Assembly (NCBI GenBank): GCA_013365325.1
Contig: JABVXV010000006.1
Span: forward strand, 620,001 to 684,000
Source: Dipetalonema caudispina
Lineage: Eukaryota; Nematoda; Chromadorea; Rhabditida; Onchocercidae
Direction: 5' to 3'
Length of the DNA stretch: 64,000 nt
In this document: positions 40,601-52,577 of the stretch, piece by piece
Layout: each line of letters opens with the position of its first letter
How positions within the stretch are numbered: position 1 is the first letter of the stretch
Notes under the pieces: generated by a model
What the model was told of the DNA's origin: nothing
Databases searched by the model: none
Seen by the model: only the letters and a program-made list of their open reading frames with translations
Program-made: the position numbers and the translations under genes

Positions 40601-43000
40601 ACCAATTCTAAATATAGAAAAAGAGATACAATTACCATATCCAATCATACTATAAACAATTAACATGTTACGAATAAAATTATCAAGTTTAAGAAGAATA
40701 TTTCAAAGACTTCACTTATTAATGTATGCAAATACAGTTCGCAACAATGCCTGCAATTTTTTTCCAACTACTTCATTCCCTGCTTGTCCTTTACCATTTC
40801 TTTCCTTTTCTCCTCTTTTCACTTTCGCTCTCAAATTTACTTTTCCACAAGGAACTGCAATTTGATTCTAAAACTTTATTTGAACGTATAAATATTCAAA
40901 AACCCTTTTCATAACAATCAGAAAATCGAGAAAACGTGGAGCGTGAGTAGGAGAACAAAGGTTATATAACTCTTAGCTGACACTAAAAGTACATCCAGTG
41001 TAACATCGATCAGCCTCTGATCTAAGGCTCCCATCATTTCACTAACATTTTTTCCACTGTTTAGATAATTATTTGTTGTAAGTTATTCTCATTAATTCTG
41101 TTAAAACATGAACTCGATACCACGCTTGACAGCAAGTTGCAGTCTTCAATCACACTTTTAGCACGAGAATAAGAAAATTTATTTTGAGGTTTTCAACAAT
41201 TAAATAGTAAAACGACTTTACAAGTTTCTAAATGCAAAAAAGAAAAAAAAAGAAACACGGGGAAAAGTGAATAAGAAATGACATTGAACTTCAGCACTAA
41301 CCAAGATTAGTACTGAAATCAATTTTTTGACGGAAATACAAGAAAAGACGGGAATCAGAAAAATGCAGCCAACCTTTTCTAGATGAAACAGAGAGATTAG
41401 CAGATGTGATGAAAATTGAAATTCGCAGAATTTTTATCCCAAATATGATAAAAATCTTATAATATCTCGCTTGTTCATCAATTGCCGCAGAGAATGAACA
41501 ATGAATGCATTTTAATTCTTAAAATATTTCATCAATTTAAGAGCAAAGGCAAAATGAGAGGAACATGGCTAATTTTCATTCTACCAATCTAACCCAAATA
41601 CGTAAATGTCGAATTTTCACTGTCTCTTTACGTGTCGATGATTCAGGATATCGTCTACTCTGCTTCTTGTTTTTCAGAATCGCAACGAATTGCTCAAATA
41701 ATCAAAACCGATGGTATTTAAGAGTAACACTGATACAAACTCATTCCTTTCAACAGATGTATCGTCGTTATAAGGCTTAGAACAGAAAATGAATATGTAG
41801 TACGTATGAAGACTCTGTCGTGTTGAGAAAGGTAACTCCAGATTCCATTAGATTTCAGTTGTTTTATAAGCAAAATCTCCAAATAGATAGAGTCTCACTA
41901 ATGAATTTTATGAAAAAGCTTCAATTTCATGTTATTTGAGAGATGTTTATTCTTACTGCTATCCGAAACTGGTACTAATCAACACTAAACTGTGTCGACG
42001 AATAGCCTGAAGTTGGGATGACCAAGAAGGAATAGAGAGAGAGAGAGGGAGAGAGAGAGAGAGAGAGAAGATTCAGGGTGAGGGTGCTCAAAATCTTGAA
42101 AGAGAATAGGTAAAGGAAAAACAGTGTGAAATGAAAAATAAGTAAAAAATATGAAAAAGAAAACTAAATTAATTATAAAAGGTCACGCTTGGAAATACCG
42201 GTCAGGAGAATAACTTCTGGTTGTTGAAACTTCTTTCCTGCCTAACGTGGTATAATTTTCGTAAATACTATTTCAAGAAGAAAATATCAAACAAGTTGCT
42301 TTTCTTTACAAGTATCGATTTTGTTCGGCTCTAGGTTTACTGCTTCAGCTTTAATCAAATTTAAGTAACAAAATAAAAGTGGCAATTTTTGAACGAAAGT
42401 CTAAACAGAATTTAAGATCGAATTACTTCCAACCACATTCTTAGCTGTTTGAATGAGAACCAGCTAGGTATGATTTGGAACATTGCATTCCAAAAAAACG
42501 CTACGACAAAATGGCGATTTTTCGAAGAAATGACAGTTAAAATGAATCAGAATATATAAACAAAAAGAATTGAAGTGAAGTAGAAGCAGAAAACAAAGTT
42601 GCAAGTCTATGAATTTGCGCTTCACTCTGAGGACTTATAGGATGTAAGAAAATTTGCTTTATTATAAATAAAGTAAGCAACAAATGAGACAGAATATTTA
42701 ACCAGTTAATGGGCATACCCTGGGAGTTCTGAGACTTACTAGTTCAGCAGATCATTTAAGGACTTTTATAATCGGATAGCATTCAGCAACCCAAAAGAAT
42801 GGCCAAAAAAGACTTTAGAACAATATCAATTCCGAAGAAAATTCAAATAACAAAAATGAAGGAAACAAATAAGATACAAGTACTTACGATTGTTGTGATG
42901 CCGCTTTGATGAAATCAATGTCGTCTTCGAGATGAGCCAGAGGTACTTCCGGTACACTACAATTTATATCTTCGTCCATTCCCGTACCCATTACCACCAT
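31688..43000 (-). CDS. unc-76: UNC-76/FEZ axonal transport adaptor
   Basis: Kinesin-1 cargo adaptor for axon outgrowth and fasciculation. Minus-strand exons: 43000-42888, 38575-38402, 36511-36403, 34392-34237, 34114-33964, 33118-33054, 32842-32669, 32173-32098 and 31836-31688, 388 residues, all phases agreeing. Motifs in FEZ order: acidic N-terminus (VPEVPLAHLEDDIDF), SLEDLVGTFDQKISHCFKDL, IWWTLTG, ENSDPGIDLSEEDEEL, TADQVIEEIDQMLQ, the coiled-coil part VYNDSLVEQLAHRDELEYEK with KNTFISLLLSIQ, and the C-terminal TATIPYDENRLS followed by DEDSPAVPSMLTDYIL. The start is taken at 43000; an in-frame ATG at 42991 is also possible, and a TTTCCAG acceptor lies at about 43040. After ILTG the last exon reads on for about 28 AT-rich codons to TAG. 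A donor there (G|GTAATA) could lead to another terminus. Confidence 0.93.
38576..42887 (-). other. Large first intron of UNC-76
   Basis: A 4.3-kb intron between conserved exons 1 and 2 (donor TC|GTAAGT, acceptor GTTACAG). It is AT-rich, with a GA microsatellite at 42033-42069. No nested exon is convincing: ORFs at 40665-40914 and 41565-41780 are short and have no motif. Large first introns often carry enhancers, but no element is identified here. Confidence 0.7.
42033..42069. repeat. GA microsatellite in UNC-76 intron 1
   Basis: Nearly pure GA repeat with one GAGGGA interruption. On the transcribed strand it reads CT, so it might act as a pyrimidine tract. Confidence 0.9.
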
Positions 43001-43255
43001 AAGGGCATTTAGTGACACGAAAATAGGAATGAAATTATACTGGAAATAGAAATGGGAATAGAACAGAATGGAGTAGAACAAAATTGTATATATCGATGAT
43101 TTGGATCAGTTGGCTATTGTCACCTTTAATACCTAGCGATAACGATCCTAAGAGGCCAGTGCTGGTCTCCACCCCATCAGATGAATCTTTGCGAGGCGAC
43201 TAACCCAAAAATCAATCATCCTTCCTCGAACTATTTACTTCACTGGAGACGTGTG

Positions 43256-43310
43256 ACACACAGACAGACGCAGACAGACACACACACACAGACACACACA
43301 CATATACAGC
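43256..43310. repeat. CA/CAGA microsatellite
   Basis: Imperfect CACA and CAGACAGA units on the plus strand, in intergenic DNA upstream of UNC-76. Confidence 0.85.
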
Positions 43311-43553
43311 CATGTATCTGCTCTGTGTATCGGCATTACAGCCTAGTAGTGATGCTAGTTTCTCTTATCCCACGAAATATGAAGTTAGTGTGGTTGTTTG
43401 CACGCCTCCCTTCTTGCTCCTTTAAGGTTGACAGTCGTATGTTCCATTCATCGATAAAAATAGCCAAGTGGTTGCCAGATGCTTTCATCCATTCTTAAGG
43501 AAGTTTCTATCGTAGCACAGAATAGCACAACACTTTCGGCATTGCATCTCTCC

Positions 43554-43851
43554 GTTCCCTTAGCTTATCGAATCCATCACTCGTATCACATAAAGTTCAA
43601 GGCCCCCTAGAATACAAGTCATTCATAGTGTATCGGCCAATGGTGACACAACTGCGCCTCATATAAACCCACTAAGTACCTGCCACTCACAGATCTATGA
43701 TAATAGCCTTTGAACTGCGTATTTTCATAAGCCTACTAGTTAAGCTGCCTTGTCTATCAAATTCCCAGCCTTAGGGAATCCCATAAGTTTATTCTCTGTT
43801 CCCTTAGCTCATCGAATCCATTACTTGTACCACGTAAAATTCACTGTTACA
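43554..43851. repeat. Imperfect direct repeat pair of about 50 bases
   Basis: GTTCCCTTAGCTTATCGAAT and the bases after it (about 43554-43602) recur at about 43798-43846 with scattered substitutions (CTTAGCTCATCGAATCCATT). The spacing is about 245 bases. This may be a decayed repetitive element or a segmental duplication. No transposase frame is seen. Confidence 0.65.
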
Positions 43852-45588
43852 ATGGAAATAACAGCTCGAAACTTCGCAAATAAATTCATCATACATTAGA
43901 ATTATTTTGGAGTAACAGGAAAAATATAAGTAACACACAATCACAATAAATCGGTGAAGAAAAGTTAAACAACTGTAACTGTACCAATACCACATTATTG
44001 AAGTAAGTACACTACAGTTACTGCTGATACCAATCACAAACCACCAACTTGATTCTAAAATCGACTAATGCATTGTGACAATCTGCACGTTTCTCTTAAT
44101 TAATTATTTAATTTAGAAATTTCCAATTACTCAGCAGAACAAACGATTGCCTGACACAGATAATATTTAAAAATTAAAGGAATAAATAGAATTCAAAGTT
44201 ATTAATAATCGTTAGTTTCATTTATTTAAGGACTACTAATAATACTCTTCTTGTTTTACTTCGAAAAATGTGAATTTCAAGCTAACATTCCATAGTTGTA
44301 GCGATTTTAATGTACGTTTTATCAAACAGCATTAACAGAATCGTTTGGGAATGATAATATTGATGCCTTTGATTCTCCTGCTCAGAACACTTTTTCAAAC
44401 TCAATATGAACACTTGAAACTTATCTCGATGGTCAACTTGGTTGAGAGTAGTAGAAGATTTTCAGTTGTCACATTCCTTTTTAACTTATATATTGCAAGA
44501 CTTGATCGCATATTTGTTCCAATATCGGATATGTATGCTACTTCAATATCATTAGTAAATAAGTTCTGTTTAGTACTGCTTAATTTGATGCAATGAGAAC
44601 GATATTTCTAACCCACAATGAATGTTGCAAAAAACTCGTCAGGAGATAAAACAATTAGGAAGAATCTGATTTGATTATCACTCGATGATAAGAGCAATAA
44701 CTATTACTACAAGGAGTGAGTTCTCACTTGTTAAAAATATCAAATATCAGCTGAAATAAACCCTTCGGTGAAGTGAAATTAGAATTTTTGGTTCTAATTT
44801 TTATGGACTTCATGAACAACACTCAAATAAACTGATGGAATGATATGGAATACCTTCAGGGGATGCAATTCCGCTGAGTATGAACGTAGTAATGATAAGG
44901 TGGTATTCAAATAACAGATGAGGTGGTATCCAAAAATACGATTCTAATCCAAGTAATATTCGTGGCCCGTAAGAAATGACGTGGTCAAACTGATAATACT
45001 ATAATGAATTATCTACTTGCTTGTTTAGAAAGGTCTATTTTTGTTGTAATTGTTGGGACGCACGAGACATTTTCGAAAACATACACTAAATGTGGGATGA
45101 TTGATGATGAGCCGTGTACAGCTACACGTATGTTAAGATTCTCTCGAGAAAAAGGGTTGATGGAAGAAAGGATCTTCACAACTGCTTCTTTTATCATTTA
45201 ACCAAGTGCTTTCACTTCAACAGTACCATTCTTCTAAATTCCTTCCCTTGGTATATTTGACTGAAACTTCTTTTTATTGTCAATTTTAGCGATTGTAGTG
45301 TAAGAAATATTGGTTCGAAATAATATACTGTAGTGAGTACAAGGTGAATAACAGCCAGAACCACCCTTGGAATGATTTCCATTTCAGGAAATACAGGAGT
45401 AACTTATAAACACGGTACTACATTAATTTAATTTGACTGCATTCTAAAAATTTGCATTTAACAACATCCAAACGAACCATTATGAAGTCGAAGTTTACGA
45501 CATAATAGTAATTGGGTGATGCCTGTCGAAATTTCATTTAAACTTCGACGGAGACGAAGGCAGGGATGACGGTGCGAAGGGAGTGGGA

Positions 45589-45604
45589 GGGGGGGGGGGG
45601 GGGG
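45589..45604. repeat. 16-base G homopolymer
   Basis: Sixteen G in a row at the end of a G-rich stretch that starts near 45560, in otherwise AT-rich intergenic DNA about 480 bases upstream of the dynein intermediate chain start. It can form a G-quadruplex. Confidence 0.9.
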
Positions 45605-46076
45605 AGTGTTTTGAGATATCGGCTAGCATGGAAGGTTGGGGATACTTTATTAGTTGGCTAATGGATTCATAATCTTAATGGAAGGAATTCAGGATAAATT
45701 TAAATTTGGATTTTCTACTTTTATGAATTACATTGTTCAGTTATGTTGCAAATTTTCATCAAATTTGAATGTTTGTCTTCCATTTCTATAATTTGACTTG
45801 TAAAACTCACTGCACGTAGACTTAATTAAAGCTGAGAGAAATCTGCTAGCCAGGGAATGAAGATGAATACTTGAGATTACAACATAAAGGAAAGATTCTG
45901 TTAAATAAAAACTGAGTGTTACCGATCTTGATCTCTACATTCCCGGAAAATACTTCTTCCATTGTCACATATGTTTGCTTTAGCAATTGAATTTCCGAAT
46001 TTTATTACTTTTCAAACGTAATACATATATCCGTAGTTTTTGAACTAAGGAAGAAAAACTGATGTGCTTATTAATT

Positions 46077-46082
46077 TTTCAG
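46077..46082 (+). promoter_or_regulatory. Probable spliced-leader acceptor of dynein intermediate chain
   Basis: TTTCAG ends two bases before the ATG at 46085, with a T-rich tract upstream and no earlier coding exon. Confidence 0.5.
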
Positions 46083-46084
46083 TT

Positions 46085-48882
46085 ATGGCGACTGCTGAAG
46101 AGCGTAAGCTTGAACTCGAACGTAAGAAGCAGAAGTTGGCTGAAATTCGGGAGGAGAAAAGACGTCGGGAAGAAGAGCGGCGACGGAATTTGCTGAAAAA
46201 TGCAAATCTTGAAAATGGAACAGGTTTTTTCTTCTTTTATCAATGTCAGATTGCGCAGAATTACTTTTTCCCACATTATATCTTTATCGCAGAGCACGTG
46301 TTGTCTGATGTGGCTGCTTGTGTACTCCGTTATTCATTTGCTCATTAGCGCATGCTTTGTGCCTCTTTAAGGATTTGATGGTTGAATTCTGTTTAAGAAT
46401 TTGCGAGAAACAGAGGATTTTTATAATTAATGAAGGAAATATTTCGTGTGACCTCACTTTAATGTTTGTTTTTCAGTGGGTGATCTGCCGAAAACATTTT
46501 CTCAGAAGGATCTAGAAGAGATACTTGAACCGTTAGGAATATCAGCCCAACCACAAATCGATCGTTCCATTACTCCAAACAGTTTCGATCACCGAACAGT
46601 GGTAAATATTTTCTTTTTCTTTTCCTCTACCATACTTTTTAGGAAAGCAGTGAATGTGAGTTGCAGTTTTAGGGTTTCTTCTTTTTGGTAGTCATTTTTT
46701 CCTTCCTCTGTCATAACATATTTTTCATGAACTGAAGTAGTTCCTAGAGTCATCCACCAGTGTTTGCTTTTCAGAATGGAGTTGGGAATAATCAGAGATA
46801 TCCATCCATTCCCAGGACACAAAAACTTGCGCTTTGTGAAACACAGATGATTTCAGTACCGCCTAAGGATGCCGTATGATTTTTTTGGTTAATGTCAGTG
46901 CCGGGTTGCATGATATTTCCAGTTCATTTTGCAGTCCTGTATACGTCTATGTTCTGTTTGTAATTCTTCCATTATCCAAGGATATACTAACCTGAATAAC
47001 TTTTGTTGGCTCTGACTCTTTAAAATACTACGGAGAAGATTTAATGTTAAATGTTGTTGTAGACGCAGGAAAAATATTTTCAGGCCAGTTATTGTAAAAC
47101 AACACAGACCGATGACGATCGAGTATCAGCAGGGGAATTTAGTTTAGGTTCTCAGGAATTCGATTATGATGAGGAAATGACGATGTTGGATAAACATTTA
47201 GAAATCAATTTTGACGAGTCCCCTACACGAGAAATTGCGAACATATTGCCTAATTTTAATTTTGGCATGCGTCAGCATCAAGAGGTAAATGTTTTAATTT
47301 AACAATTAGGATCATATTAAGAGTTATAGTGAATGTATATCAGTTATAAGTTTTATAGCCTGGTGAAGAAAAGAAAGAGGAGGAAACGAAGGTTCCAGAT
47401 CTGAGTGAAGAAGAGAAGTTGCAAATTCTCAGCAGTCAGAAATTTCAGCAATTCTTTGATTATAGCTCACGCGTTATGGAGCGACAGTTAGCTGAAGAGG
47501 TTGGCAATATTTAGTTCCAAGATAACGTTTCAGGATGATTATTTAATCTATAATCAGTGTGTTTTATTTTTGTAAAATAGTGTTGCACATTGTAATAATA
47601 ACAACTCTGAGAGGTGGTTAAGGAGAAAATGTTTCTCAAATAGTTTGTACTTAAATTTTGAATGGCTTATGTTGGCTTGATTTTATTAGCAATGCTTATT
47701 TAGTACAGCCCAATGTAATGCATGTCATTATCAAGTTTGTTAGACATTTCCATTTTGCTTACTTTTTTCAGGTTGATATCTTCATCGATTACTCACGGGA
47801 CGAAGCTATGGATGAAAAAGCTGATAATGGTGAAAAATTGATGTTTGCTAGAAAATTTGTCGACGAAAAATGGAGCGCAGGAAGGTAAATGTTTTGTTGT
47901 TATCATGATGCCAAAATATTTAGTACGTTATTTTTCATGAAGCACAACTCAGTTCTTCGCATTCTTTAAGAATTTATAAGGGATTGATTTTTTGTTTTTG
48001 TTGTTGTCAAATTGAGCCGAAAGTTGTCTCTTTGTAACGATTTTTCCTTCATTTTTAGAGCTGTAACAGGTATTGATCACTGTGTGCAACATCCGGAATT
48101 ATTTGCTGTTTCCTATGATCAGAATCCCGATTCGCCTCTTGATCCTATTGGAGTGGTGCAAGTGTGGAGTTGTCGTTTTAAAAAGCCAACTGCTGAGTAA
48201 ACATTATATTGAAAGCAATTGAAAATTTCTTTGTCGGTGAAGTGATCAGGAAACTTGGCAGCTAACTTCTTAACTTCAGATACACTTTCTACTGTCAATC
48301 ACTGGTTACAAGTGTCGCGTTTGCCAAATTTCATCCAAATTTGATAATGGGAGGATGTTATTCCGGTCAAATTTGTATGTGGGACAACAGGCTTAGCAAG
48401 AAGACTCCTGTCAATAAGGTTTTTTCCTTCTATTGTTTTTTATCTTACATTTTACTTTCTTTACATCAGAAGAACGAAGAATAAGTGGCATTTCAAAAGT
48501 GATTTTCTAAATGAAATAAAACTAGAATTAGTGGATTTAAAATAACTAACTTCATGGCGAAGGAACTCAACTCGATTCTTTTTTTCTTCAAAATCAACTT
48601 GAATAGGCTTAGAATGATAATGATTTTGTTCAAGCTCTATTGGTAAGCCTAACTCTCTTGTCTTCCTCATTCGTATGATTTTTTTACTGGGAAATATTTC
48701 AGAGTCCTTTATCATCACAAGCTCATACGCATCCAGTGCTGAGCATGGCAGTTGTGGGAAGTCAGAATGCACATAATTTAATTAGTATATCAACTGATGG
48801 AAGGCTTTGCTCGTGGAGTGTTGATAATTTAAATCAACCCATTGATGTAATTGACTTAGCATGGAAACAAAAACAGGTATAT

Positions 48883-48930
<48 letters not shown>

Positions 48931-50729
48931 AGATTCGCGCTTTTTCCTTTTTGTCAAAGTGGCAAAAAAAAGTTTGCCGAAGTTATCATCAATGGATTTG
49001 TCAAGCCAAACTTTCTTATAATGCTCTGCATTTCAGGTAACATGCACATGCATGTCGTTCGCACTGGACGATGTTAATAACTTTGTGGTAGGTAGTGAAG
49101 AAGGAAATGTTTACACGGCAAGCAGGCATGGTAACAAAGGCGGAATAAATGATGGCTATGAAGGTGAGTTTCAAAACATTCCTGATTCGATTATTATAAT
49201 CAAACCAACTGTGTAAAAATATTACATTATCTTCTTACAGGTCACATTGGACCTATAACAGGAGTTGATACACATAAAGCTTCTGGCATTATTGATTTAT
49301 CGCATTTGTTCTTATCATGTTCTTTGGATTGGACAGTCAAGTTATGGAGTACTAAGGCAGTAATTATTATCCTCAAAAAATTTTTGCATGAGAGTTTAGG
49401 GAAGTTTTCGTAACTTGAAGTAAACTTAATTTTTCCTTCATTTTCTTCTAAAATTATATTTCTTGCTTAGTTTTGTATCGTATAAGCTGCTTAGTTATTT
49501 CGCAGCAAAATTTTTGCCTTCGTTGGGCAGCAGTAGTTATTTAATTAAGATTTAAGTTTTGCAGGAGACACGGCCGATTTATTCATTCGAAAAACATGGC
49601 AATTATGTAACTGATGTTGCCTGGTCTCCTGTTCATCCTGCAGTTTTTACATCTGCGGATGCTAGTGGAAATGTAGGCTTTTGCTGACACAAAGATTTTA
49701 TAACTTGATATTAATATTTAAGTGCTGATATCTTCTTTTATTTTTAGGTATTTTTGTGGAATTTAAATGAAGATACGGAAGCTCCCGTGTCACATTTACA
49801 AATGGAAGGTGGTGTTGGAGTACGGAAAATTAAATGGTTGCAGAACGGTAAGATTAGTAGCCTTTCATAAGAAGGTTTGGAAGATAGTTGAAGTCTTTTG
49901 TTGTTGATGCATTCTGCGAAATAAAAATTCTTCCGATATGCAGACATTTTTCGTCATTTCGCATAATTCCGGTGCATTTTTTTCTTCTGTATTACTACAG
50001 AAAAATTTTTCTGAAAAAGTGGAGAAGCTGGTTGATACTGAAGGCTGTGGTGAGATTGTCATCACAGGAATGATTATCTTGGGTGATGCTGAACATGGCC
50101 AAAATTAGCAAATTTTGATCCATTTTTCACACAGCGACACTTCTGATTTATAAGTGTCGATTGTATTTGCGAGTGGATACAGATTTGATTGTTGCAGTGC
50201 TCAAGGTTAGCATAAAAAACTTATTTCGTGAACTTCATATTGATTTTAGGGCAGCAGCTAACCGTGGGTGACGAGAAGGGTAATTTGTATGTGTATGATG
50301 TACACGAAAACCTTACAAGTTGTCGGCCAGATGAATGGTCAAAGCTCTCAAGGTATTTTCTAAATAATTTGTCGTTTTCACATGGAGAGTGTTTGGCATT
50401 CGTATCAGTAATGACTTTATATTACTTGCATAACTTATATCCAATTCTCTTCGTAGATATGAATCGGACGAAGGATGATTTGCCAGTTTAATGTATTCAT
50501 CTTTAACTTTTAAAGAAAGATAAGTACAGAGGATATGTTTTGAGTTTTATTACCTTTTTTTTTTTCTTTTTTTTTTTGTAGAGCACTTCGTGATATCAGG
50601 CAGGCGAGTGAGGAAGCAGAAGAATTATCGGAAGCAATGAATAGCTATAATACATCTTCTGTTGGTATTAGTTCAATAACTAATGCCACAGTGGGTGTTG
50701 CTGGCCTGTCTCCAAGACAACAATGGTAG
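46085..50729 (+). CDS. dyci-1: Cytoplasmic dynein 1 intermediate chain
   Basis: Scaffold subunit of cytoplasmic dynein that binds dynactin p150, the light chains and the heavy-chain tail. Exons: 46085-46223, 46477-46601, 46775-46873, 47063-47284, 47359-47499, 47772-47884, 48059-48196, 48280-48418, 48703-48876, 49037-49163, 49241-49359, 49565-49672, 49748-49847, 50250-50352 and 50582-50729 (TAG), 664 residues. The N-terminus is the charged p150-binding helix ([20 protein letters not shown]). [10 protein letters not shown] resembles the TCTEX/LC8 light-chain motif, and [10 protein letters not shown] and [10 protein letters not shown] precede the propeller. WD repeats follow: [75 protein letters not shown]. 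The C-terminus after QASEEAEEL is a Ser/Thr/Asn-rich tail longer than in human DYNC1I. Exon 4 might instead start at 47084. Confidence 0.97.
48879..48927. repeat. TA microsatellite directly after the exon 9 donor
   Basis: A long TA run begins at the donor itself (CAG|GTATAT) of dynein intermediate chain intron 9, which is only 160 bases long. Length variation would change intron length but not the reading frame. Confidence 0.9.
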
Positions 50730-52538
50730 CTATTATTCTTCCAAATCAGTAAAATATCGCTTTCAGCTCGTATGATGTTTATCTGAAGTACTATATCCTG
50801 CATAATTAAGTTATTGCGAATTTTAAATTTAAATGCTTATGCTGTGGCGTAGTTTCTAATATTCGACCTTGGTATTATAGCATGCAGCTGAATAAAATAA
50901 ATGGAAATTTTGGTATTGACTTTTATATTTTTTTTACTTTTGCCTTAGTGCTTTTCTTAGTCAACTGAATTGCGGTCCAATGTTAGCACTCCCCAGCTTT
51001 GTATGTTTGGATAGTATGTCATGCTGATCTTCCAGTGGTCCATCTCATTTATCACATGTAATCACTATCGTTTCCATCTTTCTCGGCTTTTTTTTTGGCA
51101 TAAGAAAATGATTTACATATATATATCTACCCAGAAATGGTTTCTTTGCCCATTTGAAATCATTGCCTTCTTGTTATTTTAGTTTCATTGAACAAATTAT
51201 CCTTGAATTTTTATATATTTTTCACATTCATTTTCTCCTTGACTGTTCAAAATATTCCAATGCATTTCCATCTCCTATGTTCGAGGAGTGCAAAAACTGT
51301 TTTTTAGCTGTAGAAAAGTAAATTATTTGCTCAAATAGCAGTCAGATTATGAACAAAAATAATTAATTTAGTTTAACAAACATTTCAATGCAGTATTTTC
51401 CAAAGACGAATTGGAAACTTTTTATTTATTTTTTCCGAATAATCTTTTGCCTCAAGACCACTTAGTACGGGACGTTTTATCATTTTCAACTTTACTCCTT
51501 TACTGTCTGTGTTATTTCATGACTTGAATACTAATCAATTAGCATTTCCATAAAAGACAAGCCATATTTAACATGCATATATTTCTGTCGCTTTTACTGA
51601 TTATTTCTGCCAATATTAATATAAGTGCAAGCTTTATATCTTTTGTCATGCAAGAGCAGACTTTTTTATATTGGCTTCCATTTTTTTCTACTTTTTTCAT
51701 TCCGATTGAAATATACTATGATTGCCCGAAAAGTCTGTCTATTTTTCGAGAAAAAGCTATCGTTCATCAGTGTGAAAATACAACGCAAATATATTTGGAC
51801 ACTGTCGGTCATTTACGGCGTGCTCCCTGGATCGATTCTTTTTTTTTTTTGGTTTTTCAATAAAGCGAAAGAAGATTTGACGCAGCTGTAGTAGTAGGTG
51901 GGCTTTTTGGGGTAATTGTTTGTTAGCTTACTTCTATCTTTAGATATGCGTCAAGATTAAGATCAAAGTTACCATTGATGATATTAATTTTTGCAGAAAT
52001 TTCTGTATATTTTATGTGTGTCTGCTCAACTATCTATTAGCGATTTCGATTTCTTTGTACTATTTCCTTTAAAAGTCAATGGAATTTGAATGATCACGAA
52101 GTAGGACACTTATATAAAATATGCTCATTAGCTGTGCTTCCGTGATAGTTTTTTTCTGCTATCACTGTACAAACACTGATGGCATTAGGATAAAAAATAC
52201 TACATTTCCTCTCCACTTTATGGTGTTTAATTATTTATTTACGGTTTCGTAATGAAATGTTGTTGTGTATTTCTAAGCCATACTTTTTTGCTGTGGCATA
52301 CTGCTGTTGTACTATCATCGAGTGTTCATAATGTGCTTCTGTATTTAGTTTATTAAATGTTATTCTGAATGATGGTTACCTTACTGAGATTGTCTGGATT
52401 ACCCAAGTTGGTCATATACAACTGCTCCATAATTTCATTTTTAGGTTTGTTTTACTGCTACATAACCATTGAATAGTTCAGAACTATTAATCATTTATTT
52501 ATTCTGCCGGAACTTTGTCAAAGAGCACATGGCAGAGT

Positions 52539-52577
<39 letters not shown>

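Larger units (their letters stand above)
43001..46084. other. Divergent intergenic region between UNC-76 and dynein intermediate chain
   Basis: About 3 kb without a supported gene. 43130-43850 is less AT-rich and repeat-like, with a CA/CAGA microsatellite and two imperfect 50-base direct repeats. 45540-45604 is G-rich and ends in a 16-G run. ORFs at 44345-44596 and 45004-45201 lack motifs or splice support. The two flanking starts share this as upstream sequence. Confidence 0.6.

Noticed and set aside
44330..44409. Possible terminal exon on the plus strand (ALTESFGNDNIDAFDSPAQN and a short tail to TGA)
   Set aside because: It has an AACAG acceptor and a protein-like composition, but I found no upstream exon to join it to, and 26 codons are too few to trust.
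45009..45201. Overlapping ORFs of about 62-65 codons on both strands
   Set aside because: Neither has a known motif or flanking splice signals, and open frames on both strands over the same bases suggest chance.
51573..51891. Two overlapping plus-strand ORFs that look like membrane proteins
   Set aside because: Phe/Ile/Leu-rich frames are expected by chance in T-rich DNA; there is no conserved motif or splice context.
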